From Acidobacteria bacterium 13_1_20CM_2_55_15 (GTDB taxonomy: Bacteria > Acidobacteriota > Terriglobia > 20CM-2-55-15), in the NCBI GenBank assembly GCA_001920875.1, contig MNKP01000057.1, forward strand, positions 1-37,922: a stretch of 37,922 nucleotides of DNA, written 5' to 3'. A program made the translations under genes and the position numbers. The notes under the pieces are model-generated. The model ran no database searches. It worked only from the letters and a program-made list of their open reading frames with translations, and was not told the origin of the DNA. Within the stretch, counting starts at the first letter, position 1. Every line of letters begins with the position of its first letter. Below are positions 32,617 to 37,922 of the stretch, piece by piece.

Positions 32617-32703
32617 ATCCTGTGACCCTCACTTTTTTTTGAGGCTTCGCCCTGACGGGCTCGCGCTTCGCGGCTTCGCGCGGCCTCTCCGAGGGGGAGA
32701 GGC
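32539..32703 (-). repeat. Palindromic element copy C, compound, at the btuB-btuF junction
   Basis: The right part (32625-32703) read on the minus strand is gcctctccccctcggagagg, then ccgcgcgaagccgcgaagcg, gcgagcccgtcagggcgaag, an A-tract and gtgaggg, a near copy of the start of copy B in the glycosyltransferase. The left part (32539-32585) is a further, shorter and inverted version (gcgagcccgcgcgaagcgca). The left part lies in the first codons of btuF and the right part ends six bases before the btuB stop. Confidence 0.85.
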
Positions 32704-32708
32704 ATCAA

Positions 32709-34817
32709 TCATTTCGATCGTCCCAAACGAATTCGCGTTCCGGCAACGAAGCTTCGCCGGAGAGACAAATAGCCGAGCACTTCCTGATAGTCCCGGTTGA
32801 AGATATTTTCCACTCTTATGTATGCCGATCCAAAACGCGCAAATTCATATGCCAAGGATCCGTCGGAAATGGAATAACCTGGATTACTCGTCAGCGGCAC
32901 GCGGTACGTGAAGAAATCACTGTCCGCGCGCCGGCCCACCGCTCGAGTAGACCACGATGCGCTCCATTTTCGATCAATCCAGCTTATGGCGATGTCTCCG
33001 GAATGACGCGGCCTTCGCAATAGCGGATCGCCCGGCCGGAATGGATAAAACTGCTGCGTGGATTCTTGTATGTGTCCATCGAGATATGTGTAGTTCGCCT
33101 GCACCAACATTTGCTTCACCCGCGCCCGCGTACGCAGTTCGGCGCCTCGCGCTAGACTGCGTCCGATGTTTTGATACACATTGAACTGGTCCGGCTCGAT
33201 GCGATTCCGAAATCGATTGTCGAACCACGCGAGATCTGCGGTAATCCGGTTTTTCCAGAACGATTGTTCCGCGCCGGCTTCCCAGCTTCTTGAACGCTCC
33301 GGAATCAAATCGGGATTCCCCTGGAAGAAACGGTTCGTGCTGAAGTTTTGAATGAAGCTGGGTTCTTTGATTCCTGTTCCCGCACTGAATCTCAGCCTCA
33401 GGTCCGGGCGCACGCGCATCGAAGCACCGAACCTCGGGTTTGCACTGACGCCGGACGTTGTGTTGTCTTCGATTCGGATTCCTCCGATCAGGTCGAGACG
33501 ATCCCAGGCGCGAACCTGCTGCTGTGCGTAATATCCCGTATTGTTACGAAGGTGCGGCACTCCCGCCACATTGGCGTCCTCCCGATCGAAATCGACGCCA
33601 TACGCGAAGGTGCTTCCGAGAGTGAGCGCCACGTCGCCGTGGTATTCGGCGCGATGACGCTTGTGCGCGATGTTTGAAACGCCGAAAGCGCTAAAGTAGT
33701 TGTAATCGTGATCGTAGTACCGATACGCCAGGTGCTGGGTAAGGCGAGACGAAACCAACGCGCTATACGTCACACCCGCAGCGCGCTCGAGGTTTTCGGC
33801 ATGATCGTTGGGACCAAACGATGTAAAGCCCGGCGCGTTGACGCCAGGCGTGCCGATTCTTGAAGAAACGTGGAAAAGAGTACCGCGGAATGTCTGCTTG
33901 GAATCGAGTGCGAATCCAAAATTCCCGAAGTAACTGGCGTTCCGGTAATCGTTGTTCGGTTGAATATTGTCGGTATCGAGCCGGCTGAACGTATTCGACC
34001 AATCCAGTCTCTTCCAGGCGCCGCGGAGCGCTGTGGACTGTTTCAGGGTTCCGTAGTTTCCGCCCTCAAGTGAATATTCGGCTTCGGGCGGCGCTGTTCC
34101 GCGAGTCGTGAACATCTGGACGATACCTGTAAGCGCGTCCGATCCGAACAGCGCGCTCTGCGGCCCGCGCACGACTTCAATCGTGCCGATGTTGTCGGCC
34201 GGCAGATATGCAAAATCATAGGTCCCGCCGGGCTGATTCACCGGAATTCCATCGACCAGGATTTTGGTGTAGTCCGAATTTCCGCCTCTCGTGAACAGCG
34301 TTGTAATGCCGCCGGCATTTCCTGTGCGGACGACTGCGAGGCCGCCGATATTTCTGAGCAGATCCGATGCAGTCTGAATATGTGAAGCTTCGATCCGGCT
34401 CCGGTCGATGACATCGACGCTCGAGCCAAGCGTGTTGGCCGGGGCGAGATTGCGTGTGGCCGTGACAACGACTTCCGCCTGGATCGGATGGATTTCGAGC
34501 ACAATGTCCTCGAGTCTGATCGGGTCTTCCAAGGCGATATCCGCTTCATAAGCGGAAAATGCTTCGGCAAAAATCTGAAGCCGATACTTGCCTGATCGAA
34601 GGCCACTCAGGTTGAAACATCCCTTATCGTCCGCTCGAGTTTGAAAACGCCCGGCTCCATCAGAACCGGTCAGGATGACTGCCGCACCCGGAATCGCTGC
34701 TCGGGTCGAATCCTGAACGCATCCTGTGATACTCGAAAGCTGACGTGCGGACAGAGGAGCGGAAACCGACAGTAAAAGTGAAATAGCGCAGACCCACGCC
34801 GGACGTGGGGTAAACAT
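32709..34817 (-). CDS. btuB: TonB-dependent outer-membrane receptor, vitamin B12-type (BtuB-like)
   Basis: A 702-residue outer-membrane receptor. After a signal peptide ending at about SARQ, residues 28-105 form a carboxypeptidase-like regulatory domain (GCVQDSTRAAIPGAAVILTG onward), which is typical of Bacteroidetes and acidobacterial receptors but not of enteric BtuB. The plug domain begins AEVVVTATRN (about 114) and contains LLRNIGGLAVVRTGN, KILVDGIPVN, DNIGTIEVVRGPQSALFGSDA and a barrel of about 22 strands follows. The B12 assignment rests on the riboswitch just upstream and the btuF-like gene downstream. The ribosome site gagggagagg lies at the end of the riboswitch leader. Confidence 0.9.
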   Translation of the reverse strand: MFTPRPAWVCAISLLLSVSAPLSARQLSSITGCVQDSTRAAIPGAAVILTGSDGAGRFQTRADDKGCFNLSGLRSGKYRLQIFAEAFSAYEADIALEDPIRLEDIVLEIHPIQAEVVVTATRNLAPANTLGSSVDVIDRSRIEASHIQTASDLLRNIGGLAVVRTGNAGGITTLFTRGGNSDYTKILVDGIPVNQPGGTYDFAYLPADNIGTIEVVRGPQSALFGSDALTGIVQMFTTRGTAPPEAEYSLEGGNYGTLKQSTALRGAWKRLDWSNTFSRLDTDNIQPNNDYRNASYFGNFGFALDSKQTFRGTLFHVSSRIGTPGVNAPGFTSFGPNDHAENLERAAGVTYSALVSSRLTQHLAYRYYDHDYNYFSAFGVSNIAHKRHRAEYHGDVALTLGSTFAYGVDFDREDANVAGVPHLRNNTGYYAQQQVRAWDRLDLIGGIRIEDNTTSGVSANPRFGASMRVRPDLRLRFSAGTGIKEPSFIQNFSTNRFFQGNPDLIPERSRSWEAGAEQSFWKNRITADLAWFDNRFRNRIEPDQFNVYQNIGRSLARGAELRTRARVKQMLVQANYTYLDGHIQESTQQFYPFRPGDPLLRRPRHSGDIAISWIDRKWSASWSTRAVGRRADSDFFTYRVPLTSNPGYSISDGSLAYEFARFGSAYIRVENIFNRDYQEVLGYLSLRRSFVAGTRIRLGRSK

Positions 34818-34842
34818 GGTGCCTCTCCCTCGAAAGGTTATT

Positions 34843-34990
34843 CCCCCGGGAGGTGTCCTGACTTGACGACCGAATTCGAAGTTCGCCTTCCCGCCAATCT
34901 GGCAGTGGCTCGTGCAAGGAGTGTCGTCTCACAGTTGCGGGGCAGTAGCGGATTTGAACCGCTTTCCCTCGCCGGAGTACGGTGAATTGT
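34843..34990 (-). promoter_or_regulatory. Cobalamin riboswitch
   Basis: Read on the minus strand the leader contains gagggaaagcggttcaaatc, then ctactgccccgcaactgtga, gagccactgccagattggcg, ggaaggcgaac, and the B12 box region gtcaagtcaggacacctccc. These are the conserved blocks of the adenosylcobalamin riboswitch: the GGGAA start, the CCCGCAACTGT segment, GCCACTG followed by GGGAAGG, and AGTCAGGA-ACC. It ends about 26 bases before the btuB ATG, close to the ribosome site, so ligand binding most likely blocks translation. A promoter -10 candidate gataat lies at 35006-35001. It predicts that btuB-btuF is switched off when B12 is abundant. Confidence 0.9.
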
Positions 34991-35006
34991 CGATGCGTAT
35001 ATTATC

Positions 35007-36191
35007 ATGGCCGATATGGAACTGCCCGAATACATCCCTAGAGAGGAACTCGAACGGCGATGGCACCGCGTGCGGCGATTCATGGACTGCGACGCGCTCG
35101 TGATTTTGCAGAATGTGGACCAGTACTACCTCACCGGCACCATGCAGACGGGTGTGTTGTGGTTTCCGCGCGAGGGTGAGCCCTTGCTGGCCATTCGCAA
35201 GAGCTACGAGCGCGCCAAGAAGGAATCGGCGATCAGAAATCTGGTTCCGCTGAAAACCTATTCCGAGCTGCCGGCACTGGTTCCGAATCCCGGCGAAACA
35301 CTCGGCTTCGAGCTCGATGTCTTACCCGTGGCAACATACCAACAGGTATCGAAGCATTTTTCGACATCGAGAATTGTCGATGGCTCTTCTGCACTGCGGA
35401 ATGCCCGCGCAGTCAAGACGCCCTATGAGATCGAGTGCATCCGTCGCGCGGCCGAACAGCTCGATACGATGTTCCTCGATGTCCCGTCGCGGCTTCACGA
35501 AGGCTTGCCGGAATTTGAACTTGCGGCGCGGATCGAATACGTCTTGCGGATGGCCGGCCATCAAGGAATCCTACGCGTCCGGCGTTTCAATATGGAGAAC
35601 CATTATGGCGCTGTGTCGTTCGGCGAGACGTCGGCCTATCCTCACGCATTCGATGGGCCCGTTGGTACACGAGGACTCTATGCGGCTGCTTCGGTAATGG
35701 GAAGCCGGCGGTTACTGAAACGGAACGAACCGGTCATGATCGATGTCTGCGGCGGCTATGCCGGCTACATCGCCGACGGGTCCAGAACGTATTCGCTCGG
35801 TCCGGTCTCGCAACAGATGCGGGACACCTACGAATACATCATCGAACTGAACACCTGGATTGAAGAACAACTTCGTCCAGGTAATATTCCCAGCCAGATC
35901 TATCAAAATATTCTCGACCGCGTCGCCAAAACTTCGTTCGCGCCACATTTCATGGGCGCAGGCGAGAACCAGGTCCGATTCGTGGCTCACAGCGTTGGCT
36001 TGGAGCTGGACGAAACACCCGTGATCGCGCCGAAATTCGATACGCCTTTAGAGGCTGGTGTCGTTCTGGCTGTGGAGCCGAAGGTTTTCTATCCCGGCCT
36101 TGGGGGCGTCGGCGTGGAGAATACGTACCTGCTTACGGATAGCCGCTGCGAGCGGTTAACTAAATGTTCACAGGAAATATTTACGGTGTAG
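35007..36191 (+). CDS. M24-family metallopeptidase (Xaa-Pro aminopeptidase/creatinase-like)
   Basis: A 394-residue cytoplasmic enzyme with a creatinase-type N-terminal domain (residues 1-130) and a pita-bread catalytic domain. Metal ligands fit the family: two Asp in VMIDVCGGYAGYIADGSRTY, the His in FVAHSVGLELDETP, and two Glu in LAVEPKVFYPGLGGVGVENT. It would cleave Xaa-Pro dipeptide bonds or a related C-N bond. It begins 16 bases beyond the riboswitch on the other strand, so its promoter overlaps that of btuB; no clear ribosome site is seen. It converges with the S9 peptidase gene seven bases after its stop. Confidence 0.88.
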   Translation: MADMELPEYIPREELERRWHRVRRFMDCDALVILQNVDQYYLTGTMQTGVLWFPREGEPLLAIRKSYERAKKESAIRNLVPLKTYSELPALVPNPGETLGFELDVLPVATYQQVSKHFSTSRIVDGSSALRNARAVKTPYEIECIRRAAEQLDTMFLDVPSRLHEGLPEFELAARIEYVLRMAGHQGILRVRRFNMENHYGAVSFGETSAYPHAFDGPVGTRGLYAAASVMGSRRLLKRNEPVMIDVCGGYAGYIADGSRTYSLGPVSQQMRDTYEYIIELNTWIEEQLRPGNIPSQIYQNILDRVAKTSFAPHFMGAGENQVRFVAHSVGLELDETPVIAPKFDTPLEAGVVLAVEPKVFYPGLGGVGVENTYLLTDSRCERLTKCSQEIFTV

Positions 36192-36198
36192 CGACTTT

Positions 36199-37922
36199 TT
36201 ACCGTTTCGTCTTCAGCCTTCGCTCAAAGAACTCCGCCAGCGCTGTAATCGACGTTTTCCAGTGCCGCCACAGCAGTGAGTCATGGACGTCGTCCGGCAG
36301 AACCAACTCTTCGACATTCACACCCTTCGCAAGCAGCCTGCGCTCCAGGTCTACGGTCTGATGGAAGTCGACTGTGCGGTCATCGTCACCGTGAATGAGC
36401 AGCACAGGTGATTTCCACGTCGAAACTGCGGCAATTGGCGATGATTCATATTCGACCTTCAGCGCCTGTCTGAGATCCGCTTCTGTAATTCCGTCACCCA
36501 CAATCGCGTGCGCCAGTTGCGCAGCGTTGACAGGGGGCAGACGATCGTGGACACCGTGAATGTCGACTCCCGCGGCAAACACGTCGGAATTTCGCCCGAG
36601 GGCGAGCGCGGTCAAATACCCGCCCAAGGACGCGCCCCAGATGCCGATACGGCTCGGATCCACATCCGGCCGTGACTGCAGATACTTGCCACCGGCAAGG
36701 ATGTCGCGATATTCGGTGGCACCGCGCGGACCGGTGTTCTCTGCAAATTGAAATGCTTGTCCGTATCCCACGCTTAGCCGGTAATCCACCGAGAGCACAA
36801 TGAACCCGCGGCTGACCAGATATTGGTTAGCCCCGTAGTCGTTGGCGTATTCCCAACGATTGTGCCAGCCCAGCATCATCTGCCGTGGACCGCCGCCGTG
36901 CACGTACACGATAGCCGGCTTGCGCGTGGCTCCACCAATTGGTTTGAAGAGTTGGCCGTGGGCTTCGACTCCATCGCTGGCGCGGAAGCTGACGAGTTCC
37001 GGTGTCACGAGCTGGGAAGCTGGAAAATCCGCCGGCAGCCGTTCCCCGGCAAGGAGACGCGGGGCCCCGCCGGATATCGAAACCACGGTTGGCGCGGGCG
37101 GACGCTGAGCCCCCGAGCTCAAATAAGCGATCGTCTGGCCGTCGGCAGTGACAACGGGAGCCCATTCGATGCCGGTGCCCGCCGTGAGGGGCGTGGGTGT
37201 CCCCGCATTGACCGGCACTTTGAAGAGGTGGCGGCGATCCATATCGCTGCGATCCGGACCCGTGTTCGCATTGTAGATGACGAACCGGCGATCGGGAGTT
37301 AGCGTCATCTGCTCGACCATGAACGATCCCGGCGTCAGCAACAAAGGTTTGCCGGTCGAGCCGGGATGTTCGAGCGAATACAGGTGGGGAAATCCGTCGC
37401 GATAGGACATGAACAGTAACGTATCCCCGGCCCCCCAGCGAAGCCCGATACCGCCGGGATTCTGAAGTATCGGATCCACGGGCATATCCCCGCTCGTGAC
37501 CGCGGTGACGGCTTTCAGCGATTCGACGTCCGCAACCAGAATCTTCCACGGTAAATCCACACGAGCCAGCGGAGGGCGCGGCGTACCGCCCGTGCCGGGT
37601 TGCCGCAGGAATGCAATCTTCCGGCTGTCCGCCGACCACGCCGGTAACGAATCGCGAGACGTCGACGGAGCGATGAAGCGAATCGGCCGGTCCGTACCAC
37701 TAAACAATCCGATAAAGCTGTGATCGCCTCGATTGGAGACGAATGCCAGCGTCCGTCCATCGGGCGACCACGCCGGTGATTCGCTCGAGCCGCGCGCATA
37801 GAACGCTTGCTGCGGCTGCTTCGATCCGTCGATCGGCACAAACCAAATCCGCCGGTCCCGCACGAACGCAATGCGATCGCCATCGGGGGCAATAACGGGA
37901 GTGTCACCATCCGCAATGACCT
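36199..37922 (-). CDS. S9-family serine peptidase (prolyl oligopeptidase/DPP-like), 5'-truncated by window
   Basis: The frame stays open to the end of the window (VIADGDTPVIAPDGDRIAF before the apparent GTG start at 37863), so the start lies outside. The N-terminal part is a beta-propeller of PD40/WD-like repeats (SPAWSPDGRTLAFVSNRGD, LPAWSADSRKIAFLRQPG). The C-terminal alpha/beta-hydrolase domain shows the oxyanion turn VYVHGGGPRQMM, nucleophile GIWGASLGGYLTAL, Asp in HGDDDRTVDFHQT and His in PDDVHDSLLW. It cleaves peptides from oligopeptides, probably periplasmic or secreted, but any signal peptide is outside the window. Confidence 0.92.
   Translation of the reverse strand, partial: VIADGDTPVIAPDGDRIAFVRDRRIWFVPIDGSKQPQQAFYARGSSESPAWSPDGRTLAFVSNRGDHSFIGLFSGTDRPIRFIAPSTSRDSLPAWSADSRKIAFLRQPGTGGTPRPPLARVDLPWKILVADVESLKAVTAVTSGDMPVDPILQNPGGIGLRWGAGDTLLFMSYRDGFPHLYSLEHPGSTGKPLLLTPGSFMVEQMTLTPDRRFVIYNANTGPDRSDMDRRHLFKVPVNAGTPTPLTAGTGIEWAPVVTADGQTIAYLSSGAQRPPAPTVVSISGGAPRLLAGERLPADFPASQLVTPELVSFRASDGVEAHGQLFKPIGGATRKPAIVYVHGGGPRQMMLGWHNRWEYANDYGANQYLVSRGFIVLSVDYRLSVGYGQAFQFAENTGPRGATEYRDILAGGKYLQSRPDVDPSRIGIWGASLGGYLTALALGRNSDVFAAGVDIHGVHDRLPPVNAAQLAHAIVGDGITEADLRQALKVEYESSPIAAVSTWKSPVLLIHGDDDRTVDFHQTVDLERRLLAKGVNVEELVLPDDVHDSLLWRHWKTSITALAEFFERRLKTKR

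Noticed and set aside
34820-34830. tgcctctccct next to the btuB start as a fourth element copy
   Set aside because: It is the complement of a purine-rich ribosome site and lacks the second arm of the hairpin.
34948-34962. tRNA T-arm look-alike (gcggttcaaatccgc on the minus strand)
   Set aside because: It is the conserved loop of the cobalamin riboswitch; no acceptor, D or anticodon arm surrounds it.
1-37922. CRISPR arrays, integrases, IS transposases, rRNA or intact tRNA genes
   Set aside because: None seen on either strand; the only repeats are the short palindromic families described.

Overview
The window reads as a chromosomal segment of a GC-rich, Gram-negative, soil-type heterotroph, most likely an acidobacterium. 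The evidence is indirect: a TonB-dependent receptor and Lol/LPS-style envelope genes, an ECF sigma factor beside a membrane-anchored Ser/Thr kinase that starts MTPERWKKIE, a PQQ dehydrogenase, a tandem tetraheme cytochrome, two members of a secreted family of unknown function that I associate with acidobacteria, and a secreted S9 peptidase. No rRNA, tRNA, CRISPR array, phage or transposase gene is visible. Most of the sequence is ordinary chromosomal coding DNA, with several families of small palindromic repeats between and inside genes.

Layout. 1-5.6 kb: end of a secreted protein of unknown function, a histone-deacetylase-like amidohydrolase, an MNT nucleotidyltransferase with a decayed HEPN partner, a secreted SGNH esterase with a CYCXC-type membrane protein, a haem-oxygenase-fold (PqqC/TenA-like) protein, and a probable gene fragment. 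5.7-11.5 kb: an exported redox block made of a Tat substrate, a secreted cupin and a tetraheme cytochrome (one + strand run), then a convergent PQQ dehydrogenase and a second copy of the unknown secreted family. 11.5-16 kb: a frameshifted secreted protein, then a translationally coupled trio (CDP-alcohol phosphotransferase, lipid-binding-like protein, ECF sigma) that runs tail-to-tail into a Ser/Thr kinase. 16-21.3 kb: a minus-strand run of a flippase-like membrane protein, nrdR, hsp20, lon and thiL. 21.4-24.8 kb: a plus-strand run of a LiaI/LiaF-like membrane pair, aroK, a small secreted protein and ccdA.

24.8-30 kb: a CocE-type esterase, a gene-poor stretch with a strong terminator and a possible small RNA, a STAS/anti-sigma pair, aroA and a CarD regulator. 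30-37.9 kb: a GT9 glycosyltransferase carrying an in-frame palindromic repeat, a methyltransferase, a B12 uptake unit (cobalamin riboswitch, btuB-like receptor, btuF-like binding protein), an M24 peptidase, and a secreted S9 peptidase that runs off the window.

The most unusual signal is a family of GC-rich palindromic elements (27317-27374, 30638-30782, 32539-32703). One copy is translated inside the glycosyltransferase and another forms part of the BtuF signal peptide; an unrelated short palindrome sits in the N-terminus of the deacetylase. The second theme is the exported redox block, whose dehydrogenase carries the extra aspartate associated with lanthanide-dependent enzymes.
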